From contig CM062294.1 of the NCBI GenBank assembly GCA_031216915.1, forward strand, positions 160,659,455 through 160,723,454: 64,000 bases of DNA. Direction: 5' to 3'. Origin of the DNA: Pictodentalium vernedei (lineage: Eukaryota; Mollusca; Scaphopoda; Dentaliida; Dentaliidae). The notes beneath the pieces are model-generated. The model was not told the origin of the DNA, searched no databases, and saw only the letters and a list, made by a program, of their open reading frames with translations. Both the position numbers and the translations under genes were made by a program. Of the stretch, positions 34,048-46,194 are shown piece after piece; position 1 is the first letter of the stretch; each line of letters starts with the position of its first letter.

Positions 34048-34260
34048 ATGGGATTAAAATTGACTGTAGGTCAAGTCGATTGGTTTTTCGGTCAAGAAAA
34101 ATCGTGTCTGGAAAACCTAAAGGAAGAAGAGGAAGATTTCGAGGGTGGTGACTTTATTATAATCTATGGTAGAGACAAAATATATCCAAAAAACGATAAA
34201 GGTGCCGTAGATCGACTCGGAGAAGAAGCTCTCACAATGTGGAAATATTGCCGAAAGTAG
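34048..34260 (+). CDS. small unknown ORF in an AT-rich setting
   Basis: 70 codons: MGLKLTVGQVDWFFGQEKSC, an acidic stretch (EEEEDFEGGDF) and a charged C-terminus ending YCRK. No membrane segment or known motif. It lies between the polymerase relic and the ORF at 34560, so it may be a leftover of the same Polinton-like insertion, but nothing in it proves that. Confidence 0.3.
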   Translation: MGLKLTVGQVDWFFGQEKSCLENLKEEEEDFEGGDFIIIYGRDKIYPKNDKGAVDRLGEEALTMWKYCRK

Positions 34261-34559
34261 ACCTGGTCATCGAAAATTTACATAAAAATAAAGAGGGGAG
34301 AATGACAGCCCGCATACTAATAAAAGATAGGACTTTGTAAAAAAAACAAAACAAATAAAATGTTAAATTTCTTGTCTTTGTTGGTGAATAAATTTTTATA
34401 ATATCGACATTTTTTCCCATTTTTTATTTTTTCTCTCTCTCTCTCGCTCTCCTCAGAACACATACAAATTCGGAAAAAAACATTGCAGTCTCTCTCTACT
34501 TTTCATCATCATTATTATTATTAACTAACAGAGTTTTGCCGCAATACTTACAATGAGTG

Positions 34560-35024
34560 TCATAACACTCTATAGGAGGCAGATTGTTTTATGGATTTGG
34601 CTGTCGTCACGAATTCGCAACAATAATTCCAAAATACGCTCTCGACATTTGGTCGTGAGGAGAATCGTCTGCAATCGAAAAGTCTGATATTCGAATTCAG
34701 TGGGTCTCGCAAGACCGTCTCCGTCCAAATTCTCATCACGTCGCAATCAAAGACTATATTTAATGTCGGCATGAAACACATGGCGATCGCGTCTTTGTAT
34801 TCTGTGTCCTGACAGATCTGACCGTAGTCCCATCCGAGCTCGCGAACGGAATATCTCTCTTTCAGTGCTCTGGGTATGTTTTCTTTCACGAGATGGGCAA
34901 ACGATCTGTAAAACACATTTTGTAGAAATTCGTGACGCCCTTCTCCTTTTCGGGTTTTTTTGTTTGTTTCATCTATGAATCTACCTATTTTTTCCTTCCT
35001 TTCTATTTTTATAAAAAAAAACAT
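34560..35024 (-). CDS. unknown ORF with an IPRALKER motif; possible Polinton-associated gene
   Basis: 154 open codons on the minus strand (the start could be later than 35024, since the first 30 residues are low-complexity). NIPRALKERYSVRELGW and a C-terminal half with several Cys (FDCDV, FDCRRF, NYCCEF). A related decayed segment at 35400-35110 reads HIPRAIRERCPGCTSGMDLK + AHLLHH. The pattern IP.A(I/L)(R/K)ER(C).GC...H recalls small uncharacterised animal proteins often seen near such viral-like insertions; this is recollection, not a search. Function unknown. Confidence 0.35.
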   Translation of the reverse strand: MFFFIKIERKEKIGRFIDETNKKTRKGEGRHEFLQNVFYRSFAHLVKENIPRALKERYSVRELGWDYGQICQDTEYKDAIAMCFMPTLNIVFDCDVMRIWTETVLRDPLNSNIRLFDCRRFSSRPNVESVFWNYCCEFVTTAKSIKQSASYRVL

Positions 35025-35109
35025 TAAAATATATATATATTTTTTTTGTTTTCCTGTTTAATCATTCATTTCATTTTTCTTTTTTTTTGCTTTACAACAA
35101 ATGTGAAAT

Positions 35110-35400
35110 GAGTCCGATATTCTCTATCCAGTAATAAACGCAAAATACTTCCTCGATTGCAGTTCGAAAATTCCTCAATTTCAAACTGCAATGGCCTCGG
35201 TTGCCCTCAACACTTGATCATTGTCTTCCACCAATCTAACACCTCGTCCTCGTCGAGCTTTTCTAACTCAAACTCAACGCCCAGAACTATGGTATCTTTC
35301 CGTACCGTGGTGTAACAGGTGTGCTTTTAGATCCATCCCCGACGTGCAACCCGGACATCTTTCGCGTATCGCTCTTGGAATATGTAAGTCCTCGAGATGA
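35110..35400 (-). pseudogene. decayed relative of the 34560 ORF
   Basis: HIPRAIRERCPGCTSGMDLK + AHLLHHGTERYHS (35385-35280), then frame breaks. Shares IPRA(I/L)(R/K)ER with its neighbour; the CxxC and His residues suggest a small zinc-binding unit. Confidence 0.3.
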
Positions 35401-35869
35401 GCACAAAGCTTAAGAAGTAAAGGGTCACAGATTGGTGACATGCTTCAGAACATTTGTATTGTTTTAGATCAATATTCTAATAAAATCAATCTTGAAAAAT
35501 ACACAATAATCTAACACAAATACCAACTGAAGCACGAGAAACTACACATAATTGTAGTGCCAAAGCTTTGCAACTTTTTTCCAGGGGTGGGGGGGGGTGG
35601 GGGTGGGGGAGGAGGGTGTTGTTGAGATGCGAGTGAACTAAATTATATTGACTTTAATTTTTCTCGAAATGAAATACTTCACAGCTCCATATACTACTAT
35701 GGTGGACCACTTATTGATTTTGTGTGATTCGGTTAACTATTTCCACGTTGTATCCATCTCAGAATGAGACTTTGGAGATGAATGTTTTGGTTTGTGATTC
35801 ACTCTGGGTGTTAACCAATGCTTTCCTTCTCTTTGTGTGAGAATGATGTTAATCTCGTACTTGTTAGGA
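35401..35869. other. no gene; G-rich tract 35583-35618
   Basis: AGGGGTGGGGGGGGGGTGGGG + GTGGGGGAGGAGGG could form a G-quadruplex on the plus strand. Remainder unassigned. Confidence 0.5.
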
Positions 35870-38380
35870 AGTCTTTTTTAGAAGATAAAACAATTGTGCA
35901 CTGTCCAATGAAGTGCAACACACGCTTTCTATTAGAAAAGATAAAAAAATTAACGCCATGACGTCATAAGCAAATATTGTACCGAAAACGTCAAAATTAG
36001 ATTCATTTGCTGGAAGCTGAAGATTGATTATTGAATAGCACTGGAGGTCCAAAACAAGCGGTTGAAATGTTTTTCAAAATCCGATTAAAATTTCCAGGGA
36101 CATGACCACGTTGTGTTAAGGATCTACCCCAACTCTATGTGATACCCGCCTGAAAGAAAACTGGGTGATCCTGTTTCAAGAATGCTCATGGAGTTTCATC
36201 AAAATTAGAACGGGAGCAAGACAATCTTTTGACTTCGAAAAGTCTCAAAACATTTACCCTATTACCTTTTAACCCTTTACCTAACATGAAAAGCAGACGA
36301 CACTTGCAAAACATATTCTTGTATAACTATTTTCTTTCATTTTTTGTCTCAAAAACATAGGTTATGACCCCTCGTTGGAACGAGCTCGACGAGCTCGTTC
36401 CAACGAGAGGTCATAACCTATGCTTTTGAGACAAAAAATGAAAAAAATAATGAAAATTAATTGGCGATTTTTGAGAATAGCGTTGGCCGGTTTTGGCCGT
36501 TACGTTAGGTAAAGGGTTAAAGAGACAGGTTGCAGAGAACGTTGAAATGTAATTTCATCGCAGGAAGCTGAAAAAAAATGTTTTCTAATAGCATTAGGAG
36601 ACAAAAACAAGGAGTTAATACCAATTTCTATATCTAATTTCCACTTCCGGAGACGTGACGTCATTGCCATCAAGGAAACATTCCTATTTCTTTGAGACAT
36701 ACGTTCAAAAATAACTCTAAATGTTCCTGAACTTAACGTTGGTCAGGCGTTCCTGCGGGGTGAGTTCAAGATATTTTTTTGCAGGCAAGGGAAACGTAAC
36801 AAAACGTTCACGACATGACATCATGAACAGACATGGTGCAGAAAACGTCAGGCAACGTCAGAATGTAACGTTTATAGCAAGGAACTGAAAATATGCGGAC
36901 TGATAGCATATGAGGTCCCACAAAACGTGTTAGAAATGTCCAAATACCTGAGACATGAGGCAATTACCATCAGTGCACGTCGTTACCATTCACTTCAGGA
37001 AGGGCTAACAAGAATCTGGTAACATTAAATGACGAAAAACGCATTCCTCCTGGTAGGGGGCCCCACTCGGGTAAGGCAGTGCGTTGTTGAATGACATATT
37101 GGGAATCGCTTGCAAGTTAACACTACTCAATTTTTTCTTTCAAACCCGCGCCACTTTCGCCCGCGTTCTCTCCATTCTCGATCATGTTATGTTTCCTTCT
37201 AGAACGTCCGTAGTCATTTTATCGTAAACACCATCTAACGTCAAAAAGAACCTGAATTACGTCATTTTTTCCAAACGCCAATATCTCAATAATTATCAAA
37301 GGTATAGTTTTCAAACTCTGCAGACGTGTTTTGTGACTACAACCATTTCTATAAACCATTCCTTTACATTTTAAACTACAATCAGTTGGTTCGTTAACCT
37401 CAGTGATGTTACACCGAGAAAATCAAAGTGTGGTCGATCTTTTTGAAATTATACAATGTGATATGAGACTGGAATTTAGGAAGTATCCTTTTTACAGACT
37501 GCTGTGTTTTTCCGATGTTATGACGTCAAAACGACAATTCCCCAAAATAACTGGCCTTTTGCGAACTCTTCCATGTCTGCAAGTCTTGGAATTACTGAAT
37601 CAGGATTTATGAAACAATGCATCGTTCTCTAAAATGATACCCAAACTTGCTCATAAACGATATATTGTCGGTTGTACGTTCTTCTTCTTTTTTTTGAACT
37701 CCAGCACATGTGTCCTTGCCCTTATGCACATGATAGCTGCTCGTTACCATGCCTCTCCTATCAGAATGCATAGTGTACAATACCTCGTGACTTTCTGTTG
37801 AGCCCTCAGACGTTGGTGACATTAATATTCTAAAATCTTATAATTTTTTTTTAGGGTCACCCGTCTTGTGAAACACCACCCCGCAAAACAAGGAATGGTT
37901 CAAGACCACAATTTATGACGGGTTTGTGCACTGTTGGAAGGAGGCAAGACACTCTTTTTGTTGGAAAGGATAAAAAAAAATATTGACGCCATGACATCAT
38001 ACAACGATTGTGCCAAAAACAGCAAAATTAAGTTTATTTACGGGAATCTGAAAATCTAATAGCATGTGGCACCCTTAACAATAAGTTGAAAAAAAAATTA
38101 AAATCTTACACCAACATCTAGAGATATGGTACAATGGCCTTCGATGACCTACCCTCACCCCTTTGGGGTAAGAAGGGATGCAAGACACATTTTTTTTATA
38201 CCGAAAACGTAGCAAGACGTTTACGTTATGGTGACATAAACAGGCAGGATGCAGAAAACGTCAAGGCTAATTTAACTACTGAATATTGGGTATCGAATAG
38301 TAGGTTAGGTACAAAGCAATAAGCTGATTTTTTTATCAAATTCCCACCACCACTTCCGGAGATATGAACTCAGGTACGTA
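35870..38380 (+). repeat. degenerate repeat array with ATGACGTCAT-type motifs
   Basis: Units near 35930, 36535, 36790, 37975 and 38205 share 'CGCCATGACGTCAT', GCAGAAAACGTCAA, 'GGAAGCTGAAAA', AATAGCA, 'GAGGTCC.A.AAACA' and TTCCACTTCCGGAGA. Units are irregularly spaced and diverged. A plus-strand open stretch 37403-37612 (69 codons, EIIQCDMRLEFRKYPFYRLL) lies in an unmatched part and has no recognised identity. Confidence 0.55.
36269..36520. mobile_element. palindromic TTAA MITE, family C copy 4 (best-preserved)
   Basis: TTAACCCTTTACCTAACATG ... TACGTTAGGTAAAGGGTTAA. 252 bp. Core GGAACGAGCTCGACGAGCTCGTTCC, arms near-perfect over about 45 bp to TTTTGTCTCAAAAACATAGG / CCTATGCTTTTGAGACAAAA. The outer thirds differ from each other (GAAAAGCAGACGACACTTGC versus GCGTTGGCCGGTTTTGGCCG). 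Confidence 0.92.
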
Positions 38381-40209
38381 CACCCATCTCTTTGTGAAAC
38401 GCACCCCCACCACCCCCACCCCCACCCCCCCCCCAATCTGTGCAAATTAAAAAAAAAATGGAAAAAACCAAAACACAGAAAATGTTCATGATCCAGGGCT
38501 GAGGTTTTGCATGGAATTTACAATATAAGGTGGTGAAACTAATTCATTGTATTATCCAATCATAAATAGAAAATTGTGTCTGCATTTCTTAACCAAATGC
38601 TGTCAATGTGTGTTTTTGTGGGAAGCGCACAAGCCAGTCTGTTGGAAAACGTCAGTCTAATCAGCTACTGCCGATTTCTGTACGAGGCACACATTGCTGC
38701 CATATGAAGTAAATTGCTGGCATTCCGTAGCTCCCAGTTTAAAAAACGAAACCACACAACGTGTGAACACGTGTACATATGCGCATATACTTGAATATGT
38801 AGTTAAGCATCTTGCTCTTCGAAGCTGATATATTTTTGTCAAACGTTATCTAGTCATCATTGTTCGTGTCAGTGGTAGCAGCGAAGAACCACTAAGTGTA
38901 TTATTGTCTGTGTGAGCGGTATTCTGCATTATCATCCTGTCCGTCCCATTCTCTCACGGTTAACACTCTGGATTGTAATAGATACATATGTGTGTTTATA
39001 TATAGATATATACATATATGTATATGTTTGTAGCGAAAATGTGTGAATGTGTACCTGTAAATAGGTGCGCCTTTGTATATTAGTACAAATGTATTCCTTC
39101 TTTTGACTTATCTTCACATTACTGATCGAACCTAACTGCTGTGCCCTTTTGGTTCTTCCTTGCCCATTTCGGTCTCCTCATGTGTTGCAAGGAAGGTCCG
39201 CTACTAGGGGGTATATTGCACCTTTTGGTTCTAATAAACTCCTCAACATTGCACTACGACCAAGGTTCTGGAAACCTGTCCTCCAAATCTTTCGAGACAC
39301 ATGTGGAACTTCCAAGTGTTATCGACCAATCTTTTTGTTTTGGAACCACCCATTCGATGGGTAATGTCAAACCTTTCTCAAGTGTCGGGAAAATATAACT
39401 CAAATATAGCTTGATTACCAAAGTCGTGTAATTATTAAATCAGTAACCTACTGTGCACTAGTTGACAATATGGTGTTTTACGCGTATCATCCCAACTGTT
39501 TGTTCCATGACCCTAATTTTTAATTATAACAAATAACAATAACCATAGCTTTATCTGCTACAAATCTATAATCTCTTCAACCGTTCCTGTTACCACCTGC
39601 CATTACGGTGGGTGTTTTGAGAGCATAGAAGGCAGTCATAACAACGTACTCTGTACTACTGCCAGCCAACGTCACCGTTGGGTCTCCAGTCAAAGCTATA
39701 AGTAAAAGTATTAATAGTCCTATATTTTCTAATTTCTTGGCAAGTGACTCCCCATTTCCAAGTAAGTATCTTATGAGTGTGTGCATCTCTTAGGGCTCGT
39801 CTCCCCTGTGGGCTGCATCCTTTGGAGATCACATGGGAGTTGAGCCGTGTATAACACTGTAACATACCTTATTTACCCAATAGTTACTGGTTCCGCACAA
39901 TCTTGTCTCGCCGCAGAACGCTTAATATTACAGTATCTGGAGGCGTAGTTCAAATATGAACTTCACCAGTCTTATTATACAGTTATCAGATTGGGATATA
40001 CCTCTGATCCGTTCTATACAAAACATATCCTTTTTCTTTTCCCCACAATATCCCAAAACAAACCATTAAGTAATATTCCAAACTCAAATGCCTGCTTGTT
40101 TGAGTCTGCCTCATGGAAGCATTGTCAAATTGACTATACCAAAACGGGTGCCAATTGGTGACATCTGGAATAGGACTCACTCACTCTGAACATGTGATCT
40201 TTTTGACAA
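38381..40209. other. no gene recognised; one member of an inverted dispersed pair
   Basis: 38510-38755 matches the reverse complement of 53975-54190: AATTCATTGTATTATCCAAT, TTTCTTAACCAAATGCTGTC, 'GTGTTTTTGTGGGAAGCGCACAAG', and 'GGCATTCCGTAGCTCCCAGTTTAAA'. (CCCCCA)n-like C-rich tract at 38402-38434. No exon supported. Confidence 0.55.
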
Positions 40210-40542
40210 GTGACCCTCCTGATGGCTGACATTGCTGTCTACAGAGCACGAGTGGGTCTATTTCTAACACGCGCCGCTCGAAGATGTGCACATTCAAAAA
40301 AAGGTCTCGACTTACCTTGTGTTTTACTAGTAAACCTGACTTGCTGTTTTGGTAGTAAAGGTATTGCTATTATGTTATCACTAACCCTCACTGACCAACA
40401 CATGGCTACTATAAAGATGTTAACCTGCCTCCCTCCGCACTCTAAAACAATGTGTATCCAGCCTGCAAAGCCTAACTTTATTACTACTACTGTATCTTTA
40501 ATGTAATATAGCTTCTGTTTCTGGGGCCTACTAATCTCAAGT

Positions 40543-40578
40543 TTGCGTGGGGATATCGAGTTGATCCCAGGTCCGATA
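40543..40578 (+). other. 2A-like remnant in the LINE N-terminus
   Basis: SLRGDIELIPGP. The 2A consensus is D(V/I)ExNPGP; here the essential Asn is Ile. Such motifs are known at the N-termini of several animal APE-type LINEs. With N to I it should not work. Confidence 0.65.
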
Positions 40579-41420
40579 TCTCGGAACAATAAGCCTGCAG
40601 GGAGTTCGGTCAAAATCTGCTATCTTAATGTGCAAAGTATTAAAATGAAAATAGATATTTTTCTATGCGAACCACAGAGCTTCGTTTTGTCTGCGTTTTC
40701 CGAAACATGGCTTGCGACTTCTGAATCTTCGTCTGACATACAATTCCCCGGGTTTCATTCACCACTGCTCAAGGATGTCCTACTAGATGTGGCGGTGTAG
40801 CAATTTATATTAAATCCGAGATACCATTCAAACCACGGACTGATCTTGAAGTTGACTGTCTTCAACGTTTATGGGTGAAACTAACTACTGCCTATAGTCC
40901 TGTCTTTTAGGAGTATTTTATCGCCCGGCCCTAGTTCCGATCCTATTTTATGGGACCTGATACTCAACTTCACTGACAAAGCCAAAGACTTTGGAATTTT
41001 GGACATAGTGATTACATGCGTTTTCAATGATAACCAACCGCATTTACGTGGTGGCAGGAAAATTAGTGATATAGCCAATAACTTCAACCTTAAGCAGTTA
41101 ATACCAGAACCAATGTATTTTTGCCGAATACTCGGCTACTCTTCAGGACCTTGTTGCCATTAGAAGCACAACTAATGTGCTAGTTTGTGAAGTCCTAGAC
41201 CCTTTTCTTCCTGATTTAGTTCGATACCATTGTCTTGTGTTCATTAAGAGTGGGTGTGACTATCCACTCCCTTATCCCTCAAGCTTCGTATATGGCATTA
41301 CAATGAAGGAAACTATGGCGCTCAAAACAACACTTTAACAGAAGAAAAATGGGACTCACTTCTTTCTGGGGAGTGTTTGGATACAGTAGTTGATAATGTG
41401 CCGTCTGGGGGTGTGGGGGT

Positions 41421-41815
41421 GGGGGGTGCGCGGTGGCGTTGGGGTAACCGGTTCTCTTCAGATCACCGAAGTTAAGCAACGTCGAGCCCGGTTAGTCCTT
41501 GGGTGGGTTGCCGTTTGAGCGATCGATTCGGACTCCTGTGTTGTGTCCCTGGGCAACCCCGATTGTCCACACGGGGACACGGTGGCGCCGTATACTAAGG
41601 CATACTGCATGTCGATGGTGTGAATGTCTTCAACCAATCTAACACTGCCTGTGCTGCGGAGTTACGATATTGGGTAGCAGGCAGCTGCTCGCCGTTGCTC
41701 GGTGGTTCTCTCTGGGTAACCAGGCTTCCTCCACCCATAAAACTGTCACCGATACGATGTGACACTGGCTGTTAAAGTGTCGTTAGCCCATAATAAATAA
41801 ATATAAACAAATAAA
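41421..41815 (+). mobile_element. 5S rRNA-headed SINE inserted in the LINE, full length
   Basis: The best 5S match in the window: CAGATCACCGAAGTTAAGCA + ACGTCGAGCCCGGTTAGTCC + TTGGGTGGGTTGCCG, covering the box A, intermediate element and box C region of 5S genes. Body and (AATA)n tail as in the other copies. It interrupts the LINE between endonuclease and RT. Target duplication not clear. Confidence 0.93.
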
Positions 41816-42156
41816 GGTGACGTCTAAAGTCTTTCAAGAGAAATGAACCGATGTGGATGCATTGTGAAGTGCGTCTTCTAATTCGTCAGAGAAAACGTCT
41901 TTACTGCATCATCAAGCGAAATGGCAAACCAGAATCTTGGCAAAAGTATAGAACCGAACGAAACCAGGAAGAATGACAAAATTCCAAATATAAATTATTT
42001 TCAGAATAAAATATTGACACAAAACTCCGCAAAAGCTAAAGCCTTTAATGATCACTTGTGTACTATCTCCAGTATTGATGACTGACAAGCACCTCTACCC
42101 CTTCCGATGCTCCTTGGTCGCCCCACACTCGCTGCTGCTACTACAGAATTAACGGA

Positions 42157-42411
42157 TTAACCTTTTTACCTAACGAATCGCCCGCATCCGCCCGCGTAAT
42201 ATGCAAATTGAGCAGTTGAAAAAAATAAATTTTTTAAAAATATTTCAACAAAACCATATCATGTTACTCCTGATTGGAACGGGCTCATTGAGCTCGTTCC
42301 AATGAAGGGTCACATGATATGGTTTTGTTGAAATTTTCTGAAGAAAATTAAAAAAATGATATCTGAAATAATAAATTGTGATGATATCGTCTGCGTTGGG
42401 TAGAGGGTTAA
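42157..42411. mobile_element. palindromic TTAA MITE, family C subfamily 2, copy 5
   Basis: TTAACCTTTTTACCTAACGA ... TTGGGTAGAGGGTTAA. Core GGAACGGGCTCATTGAGCTCGTTCC. Arms carry CAAAACCATATCATGT/ACATGATATGGTTTTG rather than the GGTTATGACC arms of subfamily 1. 255 bp. Inserted in the LINE; the frame either side is the same once it is removed. Confidence 0.88.
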
Positions 42412-43480
42412 GGGTGTAGTACTAGTCTCGCTGAATCACTAACTTCATTGTTTAACTTGTTGCTAACTAGATGCTACTTCCCTTCACGGTGGAAACTGGC
42501 AAATGTATGCTCTAATCCAGCAAATTCAGTTTCCAACTATCGCCCAATTTCTCTTATCAGCTGTTTAGGAAACGTTTTTGAGAAATGCATTTTCAACAAA
42601 ATTTGGCAGTTTCTCCTGGAAAACAATATATTGTCACAATTCCAAACGGGTTTCACCAGGGGTTACTCGACAGTCTTGCACTTAACTGATTTATACGATA
42701 AGTTCAGTAGAGCTCTTGACGAAAGCAAGGCTGTCAGAGTTGTATTTTGTGATGTTAGCAAGACCTTTGACAATGTCTGGCATACAGGTCTATTGCAAAC
42801 ACCAGAACAGATTGGTATTACTGGGGTTTTATTGGAATTTATCAAATCTTACTTAACTAACAGGAAACATAGGGTAGTTGTAAACTCAGACTTTTCTTCC
42901 TGGCTGCAAATAAACTCAGATGTTCCACAGGGGTCTATTTTGGGGCCCCTCTTATTCTTGTCTACATAAACTAGAAAACATTAAACCTCACCAACAGTAT
43001 TCTATTATTTGCTGACGACACTTCCCTTTACCTAATTGTGGAAGACCCCAAACAAGCCACTTTAATTTTAAACAAAGATTTAAACACAATCGAGCAGTGG
43101 CCCCCAGCAGTGGCTGGTCGGATTTAATCCACAAAACAACACAGACAATGCTAATTTCGCGAAAAGCAGAAACCACCAATCATCCCCCATTCGTATGTCC
43201 AATGGACAAATTACTGAGGTTAATCAGCATAAACATTTGAGAGTAATTCTTAATAGTACCTGTACGTGGAATAGGCATATTGATTACATATGTCCTAAAG
43301 CATGGTCCCGACTTGACATGATGAGAAAACTGAAATTCACCCTCGACCGCAAAATCTTAAAAAAAGATTTATTTCGCATTCGTGAGACCTTTCCTGGAAT
43401 ATGCAGACACCATATGGTAAAATTGTATTGTCAGCAACTCAGACAAACATGAAAAAATCAAAAAGAAGCTGCCCGAATTG

Positions 43481-43722
43481 TTAACCCTTTACCCAACGAA
43501 TCGCCCGCAACCACCTGCGTAATATGCAACTTCAGCAGCTGAAAAGGTATTATTTTTCGAAAAAATTCAACAAAACAATAGCATGTGACCCCTCTTTGGA
43601 ACGAGCTCTTCGAGCTCGTCCCAAAGAGGGGTCACATGATATGGTTTTGTTGAAATTTTTTGAAAAAATTTAAAAAATGATATTTAAAATTTTGAAATCG
43701 TCGAGGTTGGGTAAAGGGTTAA
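43481..43722. mobile_element. palindromic TTAA MITE, family C subfamily 2, copy 6
   Basis: TTAACCCTTTACCCAACGAA ... GTTGGGTAAAGGGTTAA. Core GGAACGAGCTCTTCGAGCTCGTCCC with CCTCTTT/AAAGAGG flanks and CAAAACAATAGCATGTGACC/GGTCACATGATATGGTTTTG arms. 242 bp. It interrupts the LINE after the AARIV block. Confidence 0.9.
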
Positions 43723-44359
43723 TGGAGCTAGAGCGAGTGCAAGTAAAAGTCGTCTGTATACTGAAATAGGTTGGGAGTCGCTTAGCTTCAGGCGTGACAA
43801 ACATGAATTGATTCAGATTTTCAAAATGTACCATAACCTGGTACCACCTTATATTGGAAGTAAAATACCCCCAACCCTTAGTGTCAGCCAATCAGCAACA
43901 CAACTTGCGGACGAGTAACAACCTTCGTGTTCCAAGGTGTCGCACCCTGAACTACCAATGATCATTTATACCATCAAAATGACATCCCATCAGAGAAGAT
44001 CCTAACCTTTGTAATTTCAAAGCGTACCTCAATAAAGACAAGTATCGCCCTCCTTCTTTTCATCAACAATCTAAATCTCGTCTTGGCCAAATTTACCAGT
44101 GTAGACTGCGGCTTAACTGTAGTAATCTTAATGCACATTTATGGGACAATCATTTGAAACCTATGGCGTACGAACAGGTTCGAAAATAATTATTGAGGTA
44201 CATACTATATTATTTGAGGTTCATCCTATATTATTTGAGGTTCATCCTATATTATTTGAGGTTCATCCTTTATTATTTCAGGTTCATCCTAAAATAATAT
44301 TTATGACCCTCTCGTACGCGATCAATAATTTGTCCGACCCTGGATGGACTATAATTATT

Positions 44360-45722
44360 GTTTCATGTTGAACCAGGTTCGACATCAATATTTCAGGTTC
44401 ATCCTATATTAATTGAGGATGAACCTAAAATAATTTGTCCGACCCTGGATCGACCATAATTATTGTTTCATGTTGAACCAGGTTCGACGTCAATATTTGA
44501 GGTTCATCCTACATTAATTGAGGATGAACCTGAAATAATTTGTCCGATCCTGGATGGACCATAATTATTGTTTCATGTTGAACCAGGTTCGACATAAATA
44601 TTTCAGGTTCATCCTATATTAAATGAGGATGAACCTGAAATCATTTGTCCGACCCTGGATGGACCATAATTATTGTTTCCTGTTGAACCAGGTTCGACAT
44701 AAATATTTCAGGTTCATCCATATTAATTGAGGATGAACCTAAAATAATTTGTCCGACCCTGGATCGACCATAATTATTGTTTCATGTTGAACCAGGTTCG
44801 ACGTCAATATTTGAGGTACATCCTATATTAATTGAGGATGAACCTGAAATAATTTGTCCGATCCTGGATGGACCATAATTATTGTTTCATGTTGAACCAG
44901 GTTCGACATCAATATTTGAGGTTCATCCTATATTAATTGAGGACGAACCTAAAATAATTTGTCCGACACTGGATCGACCATAATTATTGTTTCATGTTGA
45001 ACCAGGTTCGACGTCAATATTTGAGGTTCATCCTACATTAATTGAGGATGAACCTGAAATAATTTGCCCGATCCTGGATGGACCATAATTATTGTTTCAT
45101 GTTGAACCAGGTTCGACATAAATATTTCTGGTTCATCCTATATTAATTGAGGATGAACCTGAAATTATTTGTCCGACCCTGGATGGACCATAATTATTGT
45201 TTCATGTTGAACCAGGTTCGACATCAATATTTCAGGTTCATCCTATATTAATTGAGGATGAACCTGAAATAATTTGTCCGACCCTGGATGGACCATAATT
45301 ATTGTTTCATGTTGAACCAGGTTCGACATAAATATTTCAGGTTCATCCTATATTAATTGAGGATGAACCTGAAATAATTTGTCCGACCCTGGATCGACCA
45401 TAATTATTGTTTCATGTTGAACCAGGTTCGACATAAATATTTCAGGTTCATCCTATATTAATTGAGGATGAAACTGAAATAGTTTGTCCGACCCTGGATG
45501 GACCATAATTATTGTTTCATGTTGAACCAGGTTCGACATCAATATTTGAGGTTCATCCTATATTAATTGAGGATGAACCTGAAATAATTTGTCCGACCCT
45601 GGATGGACCATAATTATTGCTTCATGTTGAACCAGGTTCGACATAAATATTTGAGGTTCATCCTATATTAATTGAGGATGAACCTAAAATAATTTGTCCG
45701 ACCCTGGATCGACTATAATTAT
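44360..45722 (+). repeat. left-arm array: 13 units of 105 bp
   Basis: The word GTTGAACCAGGTTCGAC recurs with GGTTCGAC at 44376, 44481, 44586, 44691, 44795, 44900, 45005, 45110, 45215, 45320, 45425, 45530 and 45635: spacing is 105 bp, once 104. Each unit contains its own inverted pair, GGTTCATCCTATATTAATTG / AGGATGAACCT. Confidence 0.97.
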
Positions 45723-46163
45723 TCAGGATGATGCTAAAATCCCACGATGAAATACGCTCCACGAGCCAATCAGTTGAGTCGTTACAAACGCGAACAATGG
45801 GACATAACTGGGGGGGGGGGGGGGGACGAGGGGGCGGGGACGAGGGGGCGGGGACGAGGGGGCGTGTGCCCCACAAAGTTTGTCGGAGGGCATTATATGT
45901 TATGTACCCCGCGCTCCTCCCACATATATAGGTCCGATACCAGCTGATATTGTTCGAGCAATGCTGCAATAGGCAAAAATCGCGTATTTTCAGCTTGCTT
46001 TTTCAAAATTTCCTCCCGCAGGGGCCAAACCATGCTTGGCCCTGCGCGTTGTGTGTCCGAGCAATGCTGCAATAGGCGGAAATCGTGTATTTTCAGCTTA
46101 CATTTTCAAATTTTCCGCCAGCATGACCAAAACATGTTTGGCCCTGCGCATTGTGTACCCCCC

Positions 46164-46194
<31 letters not shown>

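Noticed and set aside
41455..41525. Genuine 5S rRNA gene
   Set aside because: Only the internal promoter part resembles 5S; the 5' and 3' thirds are replaced by SINE sequence.
44141..44371. Repeat-containing secreted protein (EVHPILF units)
   Set aside because: It is the terminal short-repeat region of the foldback element read as protein.
44360..45722. CRISPR-like array (regular repeats)
   Set aside because: Units are contiguous 105-bp tandem copies with no variable spacers, in a eukaryotic transposon arm.
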